A stretch of 64,000 nucleotides of DNA from contig CAJTUR010000002.1 of the NCBI GenBank assembly GCA_910579535.1, positions 6,052 through 70,051 of the forward strand. Direction: 5' to 3'. A program made the translations under genes and the position numbers. Of the stretch, positions 1 to 8,225 are shown one piece after another (within the stretch, counting starts at the first letter, position 1; the number at the start of each line of letters is the position of its first letter). The notes under the pieces are model-generated. The model was not told where the DNA came from, made no database searches, and saw only the letters and a list, made by a program, of their open reading frames with translations. The DNA comes from an uncultured Bacilli bacterium (GTDB lineage: Bacteria; Bacillota_I; Bacilli_A; RF39; UBA660).

Positions 1-110
1 AATAGGTATTTTGGTAAATTTATTTCTTTATGTAATGTCACTAGAGAAAAAAATAAAATACCACTGAGTATGAGAATGATGACGCCTTTTTTTAATTTCT
101 TTTTTTTCAT
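1..110 (-). CDS. N-terminus of a membrane or secreted protein, cut by the window edge
   Basis: An ATG at 108-110 lies behind a good Shine-Dalgarno (GGAGGAAC) on the minus strand. The 36 visible codons begin with a lysine-rich stretch followed by one hydrophobic segment, which looks like a signal peptide or an N-terminal anchor. The rest lies outside the window, so no function can be given. It is the next gene after the VanSR-like pair, and a copy of the presumed VanR-like operator lies upstream at 203-219, so it may be a target of that system (inference). Confidence 0.6.
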   Translation of the reverse strand, partial: MKKKKLKKGVIILILSGILFFSLVTLHKEINLPKYL

Positions 111-130
111 TTTGTTCCTCCTTTAATAAA

Positions 131-176
131 AAAAACAATTATAAATCTATAAAAATTATAGTTTTTTATAATTGTT
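131..176 (-). terminator. Rho-independent terminator after the histidine kinase
   Basis: On the minus strand an outer stem (ACAATTATAAA pairing with TTTATAATTGT) and an inner stem (CTATAA/TTATAG) are followed by a run of eight T. It lies between the kinase stop codon and the next gene and should end the two-component operon. Confidence 0.75.
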
Positions 177-202
177 CTTGCTTTATTTTTTTCTTAGCTT
201 AA

Positions 203-219
203 TCTTAAGTTTTTCTTAA
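203..219 (-). promoter_or_regulatory. Candidate response-regulator box (11-bp-spaced TTAAG repeats)
   Basis: The minus strand reads TTAAGAAAAACTTAAGA, two TTAAG half-sites 11 bp apart. That spacing is typical of OmpR/VanR-family direct repeats. A 17-mer differing at one base lies in front of the response-regulator gene at 2050-2066. This copy overlaps the end of the kinase gene and lies upstream of the gene at the left window edge. Confidence 0.45.
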
Positions 220-1337
220 TTTAGGGGAAGCGTCACTTCAAAAATGGTTTCTTGTTTATTGCTTTTTGCTTTTATGGTTCCTCCATGTAATAAAACGATT
301 TCTTTAGCAATGGCAAGGCCTAGGCCACTTCCTCCAGTTTTAGAATTTCTAGAGGCATCCAGTCGATAAAATTTTTCAAAGATACGATCAAGTTTTTCTT
401 GAGGAATTTCACTGCCTTGATTGATGATTTTAATGGTTACTTGTTTGTTTTCTTCTTTTACTTCAATCCAAATGTCTTTTGTTTTATTACTATAATTAAT
501 GGCGTTTTTTATTAGGTTATTAAAGACACGAGCCATTTTAAGGGGATCAACAAAAATAGAGAGGTTCTTTTTTCCTTCTAAGTGAATTTCTTTGTTTAAT
601 TCTTTTAGTGTGGGATAAAAGTCATCTATGATTTGTTCAAGCATGAGACTTAGATTGACGTCTTCTTTTTCTAAAATAATTTTCTCCGAATTAAAACGAG
701 CGGTTTCAAAGAGTTCGTTCACTAATTCTTCAAGTTTGTAAGATTTTTCTAACGCAATTTTGATGTATTTTCTTTGTTTTCTTTTCGGCATGTCTTCGAT
801 TTCTTCTAAAAGTGAAAGATACCCAATCATAGATGTTAAAGGAGTTTTGATATCGTGTGCCAAGTAAATGATTAGTTCGTCTTTTTTTTCTATACTTTCT
901 TTTGCGAGCCTTTCATTTTTTTCATTACGCATTTTTAAATAGTTTAATTTATTTTCTAAATCAGCCAGTTCTTTAGGTAATTCTATACTTGTTTTTTCTT
1001 TATTAAATAAATGGTCGATTTGTAGAACGGTACAAGTGATGTAAAAGTCGATTTTTTTTAACATTTTGAATACTAAGTAAAGGATTAAAAGCCCCCAAAT
1101 TAAAAGGAAAAATAGAAAGGAAAAAGAACTTAAGAAAATAAATTTAAAGATTTTTAGTAATGCAAAGTACAGATTGGGAGAGAATCGATAGAGCCAATTA
1201 AAATCCAATTGAGTGATTGTAAAAAGCATTAATAAATAAAAAAGTGGAAGAAGAATGCTAAGGAGTAAAACTTTGATAATCAACTTTGAAAAAGCATGGC
1301 TTATTAGATTATTTTTCAATTTTATACCCCACTCCAT
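216..1337 (-). CDS. VanS-like sensor histidine kinase
   Basis: 373 residues. Two membrane segments (about 18-45 and 62-92) flank only a short extracytoplasmic loop, so it probably senses the membrane or a membrane-bound signal, not a large soluble ligand. The dimerisation H-box (YLAHDIKTPL) places the phosphorylated histidine at about 161. The N-box (NNLIKNAINYS) and the G-box (GSGLGLAIAKEI) of the HATPase domain are intact. Its start overlaps the end of the upstream response-regulator gene by 29 bases, so the two are co-translated. The family resembles VanS/PhoR-type cell-envelope kinases; the actual signal is unknown. Confidence 0.9.
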   Translation of the reverse strand: MEWGIKLKNNLISHAFSKLIIKVLLLSILLPLFYLLMLFTITQLDFNWLYRFSPNLYFALLKIFKFIFLSSFSFLFFLLIWGLLILYLVFKMLKKIDFYITCTVLQIDHLFNKEKTSIELPKELADLENKLNYLKMRNEKNERLAKESIEKKDELIIYLAHDIKTPLTSMIGYLSLLEEIEDMPKRKQRKYIKIALEKSYKLEELVNELFETARFNSEKIILEKEDVNLSLMLEQIIDDFYPTLKELNKEIHLEGKKNLSIFVDPLKMARVFNNLIKNAINYSNKTKDIWIEVKEENKQVTIKIINQGSEIPQEKLDRIFEKFYRLDASRNSKTGGSGLGLAIAKEIVLLHGGTIKAKSNKQETIFEVTLPLN

Positions 1338-2001
1338 AAATGGTTTTAATGTATTTTAGATTTTTGCTTGTGTCGCCCATTTTTTCTCTTAAATGTCTTA
1401 TGTGAACCATAATGGTGTTGTTGTCTTTATCAAAATAATCCATCTTCCAAATTTGTCTAAATAAATCATCACTTTTTAAAACGGTTCCCCGATTTTTGCA
1501 TAAAAGCCATAGTAAGGCAAATTCTGTTTTGGTTAGGGTAATCTTTTTTTCATTTAAATAAAATTCATGCGTGGTGTTGTTGATTCGAATTCCTCGAAAT
1601 TCAATTTTATTGTCATTCGGGCTATAAGCGTTGTATTTTTGGTATCTTCTTAATTGAGCTTTGACACGAGCAATCAGTTCTAATGGTTCAAAGGGTTTGG
1701 TTAGATAATCGTCTGCTCCAATGGTTAATCCTTTTATTTTATCGATTTCCTCTACTTTAGCGGTAGCAAAAATAATGGGAAAGTTATAATTTTTTTCTCT
1801 TATTTTTTGAACGAGTTGAAAGCCATCAATAACGGGCATCATGACGTCTAGGATAGCCAAATCGATTTTTAAGGTTTCTAATTGTTCTAATGCTTCTTCG
1901 CTTCGATAGTATTTGTAAACGTTAAAGTTTTCATTTTTTAAATAAATTTCCACTAAATCCGCGATTTCTTTTTCATCCTCTACAACTAATATATTACTCA
2001 T
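1309..2001 (-). CDS. VanR-like OmpR-family response regulator
   Basis: 230 residues. The N-terminal receiver domain has the acidic pocket (VVEDE), the phospho-acceptor aspartate at about 52 in ILDVMMP and the conserved lysine in LTKPF. The C-terminal winged helix (about 130-230) carries the DNA-recognition pattern NTIMVHIRHLREK and ends with the typical YGVGYKIEK. It is the first gene of a two-gene operon with the overlapping kinase. A TATAAT box at 2022-2027 and a direct-repeat operator at 2050-2066 lie just upstream, which suggests autoregulation. Confidence 0.92.
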   Translation of the reverse strand: MSNILVVEDEKEIADLVEIYLKNENFNVYKYYRSEEALEQLETLKIDLAILDVMMPVIDGFQLVQKIREKNYNFPIIFATAKVEEIDKIKGLTIGADDYLTKPFEPLELIARVKAQLRRYQKYNAYSPNDNKIEFRGIRINNTTHEFYLNEKKITLTKTEFALLWLLCKNRGTVLKSDDLFRQIWKMDYFDKDNNTIMVHIRHLREKMGDTSKNLKYIKTIYGVGYKIEK

Positions 2002-2021
2002 ACTTCTTTCCTTTCAAGGGT

Positions 2022-2066
2022 ATTATAACATAGGTTTGAATCCTTTTATTCTTAATTTTTTCTTAA
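2022..2066 (-). promoter_or_regulatory. Promoter and presumed autoregulatory box of the two-component operon
   Basis: On the minus strand a TATAAT -10 box (2022-2027) lies about 20 bases before the response-regulator start. Just upstream of the expected -35 position is TTAAGAAAAAATTAAGA (2050-2066), two TTAAG sites 11 bp apart. It is nearly identical to the box at 203-219. A site abutting the -35 element is where an OmpR-family activator usually binds. Confidence 0.5.
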
Positions 2067-2091
2067 ATTTTCTTGGGTGTTTTTTATTTTT

Positions 2092-3072
2092 TCATTTTAA
2101 GAGCTCAATAAATTTAGGTAAAAAGATGAGAATGCCGATGATGCTACTAGCAATAGCGAATACTAAGACCGCTCCAGCGGCGATGTCTTTGGCTTTCTTC
2201 GCTTTTTCATTTTTTTCTTCGGTGATTAAGTCCACTGTGGTTTCTATAGCGGTATTAAAAAGTTCTCCACTAATAACGAGTGCAAAGCAAAAGATACACG
2301 CAATCCATTCTAAAACACTTATTTTTAATAATATACCAAATAGAAGGACAAAACTTAATATGGCAATGTGGATTTTCATATTTCTTTCACTTTTAAATGA
2401 GGACCCTATACCTTCGAAAGCGTATTTAAAACTATTTATTAGTTTTATCCAATTTTTTTTCCATTTAAAGTTGTTGTACGCCTTAATAAAAAGGTAGAGA
2501 TAAAATGTAGAAAATAAAAGTCCCCCTACGACATCTGAAAAGTAATGTACGCCTAGGTAGATTCGACTAAAGCTAATTAAAAAAATGAAGGCACTGCTTA
2601 TTATTACAGTAAGGGCTTTAGTGAGTTTCTTTTTTTGTTTTTGAAGGATTAGATAGGTTAAAAAGCCATAAAGAGACAAAGAAACCATGGCATGACCTGA
2701 GGGAAAGCTATAACCGGTTTCAGTGATGAGGTTTATGGATAGTGGTCTTAGTCTTTTTACGATTAGTTTAAAGGTTTGATTCAAGAAAATGATTCCAAAA
2801 AGATTGATATAAGTTGCCACTACTTTCTTTTTATCTTTAATAATTAAGGTTATAACTAATAAAAGAAAGATTAAAAAGATGGGATGGCTTCCCCAAGTCA
2901 CGCTTTTCATGATGTTTGTTAATGCATCATTTATAAGAAAGTGATTTAAACTGGTGTATACTTTCGTGTCTATAAAGATTATTTTATCTGTAAACAATAC
3001 TTGCGAAATGAATAAAAAAAGAAGAAAACAAATTATCACTCCTCCTATTAGAACGGGGTTCTTTTTTTTCAT
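2092..3072 (-). CDS. PAP2-family lipid phosphatase fused to an undecaprenol/diacylglycerol kinase
   Basis: 326 residues with two complete enzyme domains. Residues 1-200 are a PAP2 phosphatase with all three motifs: KRLRP (106-110), PSGH (124-127) and SRIYLGVHYFSD (169-180). Residues 210-326 are a DgkA/UdpK-type integral membrane kinase with ELFNTAIE (270-277) and a KAKDIAAGAV segment. Known PAP2 enzymes dephosphorylate undecaprenyl pyrophosphate or phosphatidylglycerophosphate, while Gram-positive DgkA homologues phosphorylate undecaprenol. One polypeptide could therefore recycle the cell-wall lipid carrier in both directions (inference). The gene has its own Shine-Dalgarno and follows a terminator. 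Confidence 0.88.
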   Translation of the reverse strand: MKKKNPVLIGGVIICFLLFLFISQVLFTDKIIFIDTKVYTSLNHFLINDALTNIMKSVTWGSHPIFLIFLLLVITLIIKDKKKVVATYINLFGIIFLNQTFKLIVKRLRPLSINLITETGYSFPSGHAMVSLSLYGFLTYLILQKQKKKLTKALTVIISSAFIFLISFSRIYLGVHYFSDVVGGLLFSTFYLYLFIKAYNNFKWKKNWIKLINSFKYAFEGIGSSFKSERNMKIHIAILSFVLLFGILLKISVLEWIACIFCFALVISGELFNTAIETTVDLITEEKNEKAKKAKDIAAGAVLVFAIASSIIGILIFLPKFIELLK

Positions 3073-3105
3073 TTTTAAAGTCTCCTTTCTCTTTTTATAA
3101 AATGA

Positions 3106-3127
3106 AAACTAGAGTTTGCTCTAGTTT
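3106..3127 (-). terminator. Rho-independent terminator of the surface operon
   Basis: A perfect 9-bp stem (AAACTAGAG/CTCTAGTTT) with a 4-base loop on the minus strand is followed by a T-rich stretch. It overlaps the stop codon of the PH-domain gene. Confidence 0.7.
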
Positions 3128-3524
3128 ATATAATTGTGTTCATCATGAGTTTGTAAACTTTTTTTAAGTTTTCTTTTTTATCATGATTCATACTAATAAA
3201 GTTAATATGAAGTTGATAACCGCTGTCTAAACTAAATAAGAGTTCCACTTTTCCTGGTTTATAATTTATTGCACTTGTTGAAATGGATTTATAAGGAACC
3301 ATGTGAATTTTTTTGTAATAAATCGCTACAGTGTCACGGTCAAATAAAATCATTCTTTTGTTGGTAAAAACAACGTAGTCTTTGTTATTTTTATAGGCTA
3401 AGACTATTTTTTCAAATTCTTGATTTATGTATTCTTTGGTGTAATCTGGAAGTGTTTCGCTGTCTAGAATTTCTGTTTTAAAATCAAAATATTTTGTTAA
3501 TTCTTTAAACTTCATGTACGCCAT
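3126..3524 (-). CDS. Small bacterial PH-domain protein
   Basis: 132 residues with no signal peptide or membrane segment. The pattern 'VVFTNKRMILFD ... YKKIHMVPYKSIS' is typical of bacterial pleckstrin-homology-like domains (YvbH/bPH type), in which a beta-barrel is closed by a C-terminal helix (here LKKVYKLMMN). Function in this family is mostly unknown. It is the last gene of the operon after the repeat-rich secreted protein, six bases downstream of it. Confidence 0.7.
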   Translation of the reverse strand: MAYMKFKELTKYFDFKTEILDSETLPDYTKEYINQEFEKIVLAYKNNKDYVVFTNKRMILFDRDTVAIYYKKIHMVPYKSISTSAINYKPGKVELLFSLDSGYQLHINFISMNHDKKENLKKVYKLMMNTII

Positions 3525-3530
3525 TTTCTT

Positions 3531-5510
3531 TTACCTCATATTAAATGCTTTCATTGTATTTTTAAGAATACTTTTTTCTTCTTTGTTGTAAACCATGTTT
3601 ACTGTATTGACTAAGTTTTTGTCTTCATCATAAAGTTCAATTTTATAGACTGTACTATAAGTAACTGTGTATTCTTTTACAAAATCTGTACTTTCATAAG
3701 GACTGTAGATTTTCATCCATGAATAAGCGGTATTTTTGACACTAATATGATCGGTTGTAAAGAAAGTCATATCTTCAAATACAAATGGTTCATCCTCATT
3801 TTTATCAATCGTAAAGGTTATTTCTTCTGATTTATTGTGTGCTTTATCTAAAGCGTAAATAGTATACGTTCCATTTTCAGATAGTTCTGTTCCTAATGTA
3901 TATGGAATATTTTCTCCATCTTTCGTTAAATAAACGATTACTTCTTGAGTTTCATTTGAAACGGTGATGGTTACATTTTCTTCATAAGTCGTATTATTTT
4001 CAATACCTTCTATTATAGGAGCTTGGGTATCAATTGTAAATTGAATTTCAGTTTGGTTAAAAGCTTTATCAATTACTACTAAATTGTAAACTTTATCTTC
4101 AGTGATGTTTGAAAGATTGTCTTGTGTTACTTCTTCATTATTTAAATAAATTTTAAATTCGTTTTGATCTTTAATTGAAATGGATACTGCTGTGTTCACA
4201 TAAGCATTATTTTCAATGCCTTCAATGATTGGACTTATTGTATCGTCTAGGATTTTAGCTAGTTCATTTAGAATCAATGTTAGTTCATTTTTTAACTCTT
4301 CATTTTCTAAAGCATTTACTTTATCTGTGATTTGATTGTTTGTTCTGTAATCTCGTGCTCCATCAATTTCTGCTTTATTTGTTGCATTTGTTACTTTTTC
4401 TTCTAAAGTTTGAACTAATTTTTTTATAATAAAATTGTTTTGTAACTCATCTAATTTATCTTGTAGTTCTTGTTTTTTATTTGGATCTGTTACTTGATTG
4501 ATTTTATCTTGTGCATCATCTAAATTATCTTGAGTTAGATTATTCTCAGCGTTATCTAGAGCATTTTCGGCATCTTTAATTTTGTTCTCTTCATCAAGTT
4601 TGTTTTGTAATTCATCTAATTTATCTTGTAATTCTTGTTTCTTGTCTGGGTCTGTTATTTGATTAATTTTGTCTTGTGCATTATCTAGATTATCTTGAGT
4701 CAAATTATTCTTTGCATCTTCTATTGCTTGTTCAGCGTCTTTAATTTTGTTTTCTTCATCAAGTTTATTTTGTAATTCATCTAGTTTATCTTGTAGTTCT
4801 TGTTTCTTATCTGAATCTGTGACTTGATTAATTTTATCTTGAGCTTTATCAATATTCTCTTGTGTTAAATTATTCTCAGCTTTATCTAAGGCTTCTTCAG
4901 CATCTTTAATTTTGTTCTCTTCATCAAGTTTATTTTGTAATTCATCTAGTTTGTCTTGTAGTTCTTGTTTTTTATCTGGATCTGTTATTTGATTAATTTT
5001 ATCCTGTGCGTCATTAATATTTTCTTGTGTTAAATTATTCTCAGCTTTATCTAAGGCTTCTTCAGCATCTTTAATTTTGTTCTCTTCATTTAAATCTGGT
5101 GATTCGGGTTTTGTGGGATTTTCCTCATTGTTATCTGGAACTTGAGTATTATTGTTATTATTGCTGTTGTTTTGATTTTGATTATTGTTTGGGTTATTAT
5201 TTGTTGTTCCATTATTATTAGGACGATTCGGTTTCGTTTGATTAATTATAATATTTTCACCATTATTATCAGTATCGGTTTCATTTGGTTTTAAAATATC
5301 ATCTTCTGTCCCTTCAGGAGGATTGATTTCCCCTGGATTAGTTGTGTTTTCATTACTTGGCTTATCTGAATCCGTTTTATTTGTTTTTTGCTCATCTTTT
5401 GTTCTTGTTCCTTTAATTTCATCTTGACTAGGATTCGCAAAAACAAAAGTACTTGTTCCTAAAAATAAAAATAATACTACGGCAATAACTATGCCTCTTT
5501 TTTTGTTCAT
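3531..5510 (-). CDS. Secreted surface protein with coiled-coil repeats and Ig-like domains
   Basis: 659 residues. A clear signal peptide ends near VFA-NPS (about 25). A low-complexity Asn/Pro/Thr-rich linker (about 35-140) leads to four roughly 55-residue helical repeats built around 'NNLTQENINDAQDKINQ' and 'KKQELQDKLDELQNKLD', which resemble GA/FIVAR-like three-helix modules. Two Ig-like beta domains follow, each opening with PIIEGIENN. I see no LPXTG motif and no C-terminal membrane anchor, so how it stays at the surface is unclear. It lies downstream of the SipW-type protein and signal peptidase and is probably exported through the same pathway. Confidence 0.8.
   Translation of the reverse strand: MNKKRGIVIAVVLFLFLGTSTFVFANPSQDEIKGTRTKDEQKTNKTDSDKPSNENTTNPGEINPPEGTEDDILKPNETDTDNNGENIIINQTKPNRPNNNGTTNNNPNNNQNQNNSNNNNNTQVPDNNEENPTKPESPDLNEENKIKDAEEALDKAENNLTQENINDAQDKINQITDPDKKQELQDKLDELQNKLDEENKIKDAEEALDKAENNLTQENIDKAQDKINQVTDSDKKQELQDKLDELQNKLDEENKIKDAEQAIEDAKNNLTQDNLDNAQDKINQITDPDKKQELQDKLDELQNKLDEENKIKDAENALDNAENNLTQDNLDDAQDKINQVTDPNKKQELQDKLDELQNNFIIKKLVQTLEEKVTNATNKAEIDGARDYRTNNQITDKVNALENEELKNELTLILNELAKILDDTISPIIEGIENNAYVNTAVSISIKDQNEFKIYLNNEEVTQDNLSNITEDKVYNLVVIDKAFNQTEIQFTIDTQAPIIEGIENNTTYEENVTITVSNETQEVIVYLTKDGENIPYTLGTELSENGTYTIYALDKAHNKSEEITFTIDKNEDEPFVFEDMTFFTTDHISVKNTAYSWMKIYSPYESTDFVKEYTVTYSTVYKIELYDEDKNLVNTVNMVYNKEEKSILKNTMKAFNMR
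4440..5090 (-). repeat. Four tandem 165-bp coding repeats
   Basis: Four near-identical units of about 165 bp (55 codons) lie head to tail within the surface-protein gene. Boundaries recur at about 4588, 4748, 4913 and 5078 (the TTCTTCATCAAG-type segment). The high DNA identity makes copy-number change by recombination likely. Confidence 0.8.
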
Positions 5511-5698
5511 ATTTACATACCTTCCTCTATTATATAATATACACGTTTATCCTGCTTTTTGCAATATCCATTCTTACTTAAAGATAAAATTATTCTATTG
5601 TATCAAGAATAAATAATGATATGATTTTTATATAATTTCTTTTTCTTAAGTTCACTATTTCAGCACAAAAAAACTATTGAGGTTTCAATATTTCAATT

Positions 5699-6226
5699 TT
5701 ATATAAATTTAAAACGATTTAATGGCCAAAAGCGAATGGCAATTTTTCCAATAATATCTTTTTTTGAAATTAACCCTATTTCTCTACTGTCTAAAGAATC
5801 AACGCGATTATCTCCTAAAACTAAATACATTCCTTCGGGGATTTTATCGTATCCTAAATCTTTTAAATAAAAATCATCGTATTCTAATTCTTTACTAATG
5901 TAGGATTCTTCAAATTTTTCATTATTTATAAAAAGTGTGCTGTCTTTAATATACACATTTTCTCCTGGAAGACCTATTACTCTTTTTATTAAATACTTTG
6001 TATTTGCATATTTTAATGAAATAATATCTCCCCTTTTTACATCTGTAAAACGATAATTAAATTTACTTAATATAAACAATTCTTCATCTTTTAAAGTAGG
6101 ATGCATCGAATTTCCTACGACTTTTGTTACTGAAAAAACATATTGTATGATAAATAAGATTACCACGACAAAAATAACAATTTTTAAAGTGTCTTTTAAA
6201 AACTCTTTTATTTCTAGCCAATCCAT
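5699..6226 (-). CDS. Signal peptidase I (prokaryotic Ser/Lys type)
   Basis: 175 residues. An N-terminal membrane anchor (about 13-33) is followed by the catalytic serine at 40 in GNSMHPTL and the general-base lysine at 81 in LIKRVIGLPGE. The conserved LGDNR box is also present. It is therefore the P-type enzyme; the ER/SipW type has histidine in place of the lysine. It sits directly downstream of the SipW-substrate-like protein and upstream of the repeat protein, which suggests a dedicated peptidase for this surface operon. The start is supported by a CGGAGA Shine-Dalgarno. Confidence 0.92.
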   Translation of the reverse strand: MDWLEIKEFLKDTLKIVIFVVVILFIIQYVFSVTKVVGNSMHPTLKDEELFILSKFNYRFTDVKRGDIISLKYANTKYLIKRVIGLPGENVYIKDSTLFINNEKFEESYISKELEYDDFYLKDLGYDKIPEGMYLVLGDNRVDSLDSREIGLISKKDIIGKIAIRFWPLNRFKFI

Positions 6227-6248
6227 TTTTATTCTCCGTTCAAAAAAA

Positions 6249-6893
6249 CTAATTTAAATTTACATTTGCTTCTTTGGTTGATTGCTCAGCAATCACTTTT
6301 ATTTTTAATTTAACCATTGGTTGATCGTTATAGTTTTCAGATTCATGATCAGAAATAGCACTTTCTCCTAAAGAAGTGTCTGTTCTATCCATGTCATCAT
6401 CTTCATAAAAGTTCCATTTCCAACTTATGGTATGTTGATTGACTTTTAAAGGTTTATTTGCGGGATAAACGTCTTCTTCTCTCAATAAATTTTCTAAGAA
6501 AAATTTCAAAGTTTTGATGTCTAAGTTGTTATAGATTCCATCTAAACTGTAAGTCATTCTTCCTACGGTATCTAATGCTTCTAATACTTCAATTCTTAAA
6601 GTGTAATTGGTTTCGGGAATACCTGTAATGGTAAAGGTGTATTCTCCCTCTGTTCCAGGCGCAACAATTGCGTCTAAGTTCCCAGATTGTACCATTTTAG
6701 CTCCTTGTTCATTAAAATAAGAATCACGAAATAAGTCAATTTCTCTTGTTATGCCTATGTCCCATTTCGCGACTCTTGCTTCATCACTGATATCAACTGA
6801 TGAAACGTATTTAGCCATGGTTCCACTTACACCATATATACTCATTAATGTTAGAAACATTAAGCTTATTAAAAAGATAGATTTCCTTTTCAT
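6249..6893 (-). CDS. TasA/SipW-dependent-type exported protein
   Basis: 214 residues. The long N-terminal signal ends with the pattern GTMAKYVSS...EARVAKW, characteristic of proteins carrying the SipW-dependent signal (TasA/camelysin-like biofilm fibre proteins). The remainder is predicted beta-rich, with acidic loops near the C-terminus, and has no anchor. It is the first gene of an operon with signal peptidase I, so the two probably work together. In Bacillus, TasA-like proteins form extracellular fibres; that role here is an inference from the signal sequence only. Confidence 0.7.
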   Translation of the reverse strand: MKRKSIFLISLMFLTLMSIYGVSGTMAKYVSSVDISDEARVAKWDIGITREIDLFRDSYFNEQGAKMVQSGNLDAIVAPGTEGEYTFTITGIPETNYTLRIEVLEALDTVGRMTYSLDGIYNNLDIKTLKFFLENLLREEDVYPANKPLKVNQHTISWKWNFYEDDDMDRTDTSLGESAISDHESENYNDQPMVKLKIKVIAEQSTKEANVNLN

Positions 6894-6980
6894 ACCATCC
6901 CGCCTTAATTCATATATGTTTATATGATACTACATATTTATTAAATATGCTAATCTTTTTTACTATTTTTACAATAAATT

Positions 6981-8222
6981 TTAATTGATTTCTAAAATTT
7001 CGGTGTAATCGTATTTTTCTGGCACTTCTATTTGGGCGATATTACCCTGTTCATCCTTAATTATTTTTACAAATAGTAACTTTGTTTCTATTAAGTGCGC
7101 TATTTTTTGGTAAGGTTTAATTACTTGCTCTTTATATTTTACGACGTCTTCCTTAATTAAATGAATGCAATTTTCTTTTTTCTCTTCACTGGTATACCCA
7201 CAAAGAATGTAATACTTAAATGTGGTTTTATCTAAACCACTCAAATCGCCTGTTTTGATTTTGTAACCTTCTTCTAATCTGTTTATTGTTTCATTTAGAG
7301 CCCTTTTATTTTCAAAAAATAAGCGCATATCATGCAAGTGTTTTAATACCCCATTGTTTTCAATAGAAATGACGTTATTGTCGGCTTTAATTTCAACAAA
7401 TATTATTTTTTTGTTTTCTCCTACATAGGCATTATCAATTCGGCCACTAAATTTCGTATCATTCCAAAGGGTTGTTTCTTGAAATTTTTTATTATCATAA
7501 ACGAAAACTTGCTGTCCTTTTGAACCGCGATAAGGGTAGATGACTACCTCAACTTCTAATGGCAAGGCATTTTGTTGAATCACCGCACTACAATCTTTTT
7601 TCATCATGTATTGTTGAAACATTTTTTCGTCTTTATTCCCTACAAATTCTAAATTGTATTTTTTTATTAATTCTTTCATTTGCATAATGATTTCATTTAA
7701 TGTAACACTTTCTAATTGTTCATATTTTAATAAAAATTTAATATCAAAACTAGGCTTTTTTAAAGGCGACTTATCCACTGTAACTTTTAAGAGTTCTTGT
7801 TGTATTTCGATGACACTCTCAATGGTATTGATGTCTTTAAATTCAATTTTAAAACTTTCTAATTCTTGTAAAGATTGGGATAATTCCTCTTTTTTTACAA
7901 TATTTTCTAAGTTTTCTAGTTTCTTTTTAAAGTTGCTTAAGTTGGCATTGGTAAATTCAATGGTTGCGGTTTCACAGATGATTTCAAAATAAGGATTATA
8001 TTGATTGAGTTTTTTAATCGCTTTGATATATTTTTGATAATTTTTTTCTTTAAACTCTTTTCCACTTAATTTTAAAGTTTCAGGCAAGGTGACTATGTTG
8101 TTTTTTAAATCAATGTCAAGAAGTCTTTGCCCTAAATAATATACTTTTTGATTGTCTTCGCGATACCTAATAATCAGTTCTTCATCTTTTTTTACAATAT
8201 TTATTAATTCTTTTAATTCCAT
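6981..8222 (-). CDS. Unknown protein with a PD-(D/E)XK-like C-terminal region
   Basis: 413 residues with no recognised family name. The N-terminal half is helical. The C-terminal half contains GRIDNAYV followed by FVEIKAD, which fits the D...ExK core of PD-(D/E)XK nucleases, with hydrophobic strands around it. It is the last gene of the six-gene operon that begins at 13936, three bases after the beta-CASP protein, and has its own Shine-Dalgarno. A nuclease role is inferred from the short motif and the company it keeps. A degenerate, inactive nuclease is equally possible. Confidence 0.5.
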   Translation of the reverse strand: MELKELINIVKKDEELIIRYREDNQKVYYLGQRLLDIDLKNNIVTLPETLKLSGKEFKEKNYQKYIKAIKKLNQYNPYFEIICETATIEFTNANLSNFKKKLENLENIVKKEELSQSLQELESFKIEFKDINTIESVIEIQQELLKVTVDKSPLKKPSFDIKFLLKYEQLESVTLNEIIMQMKELIKKYNLEFVGNKDEKMFQQYMMKKDCSAVIQQNALPLEVEVVIYPYRGSKGQQVFVYDNKKFQETTLWNDTKFSGRIDNAYVGENKKIIFVEIKADNNVISIENNGVLKHLHDMRLFFENKRALNETINRLEEGYKIKTGDLSGLDKTTFKYYILCGYTSEEKKENCIHLIKEDVVKYKEQVIKPYQKIAHLIETKLLFVKIIKDEQGNIAQIEVPEKYDYTEILEIN

Positions 8223-8225
8223 TTC

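Noticed and set aside
2036..2497. Long plus-strand open frame opposite the PAP2-kinase fusion
   Set aside because: The minus-strand protein has all its motifs there; the plus-strand frame has no ribosome site or recognisable domain.
4440..5090. Tandem repeats as a CRISPR array
   Set aside because: Units are about 165 bp, in frame and coding, without unique spacers.
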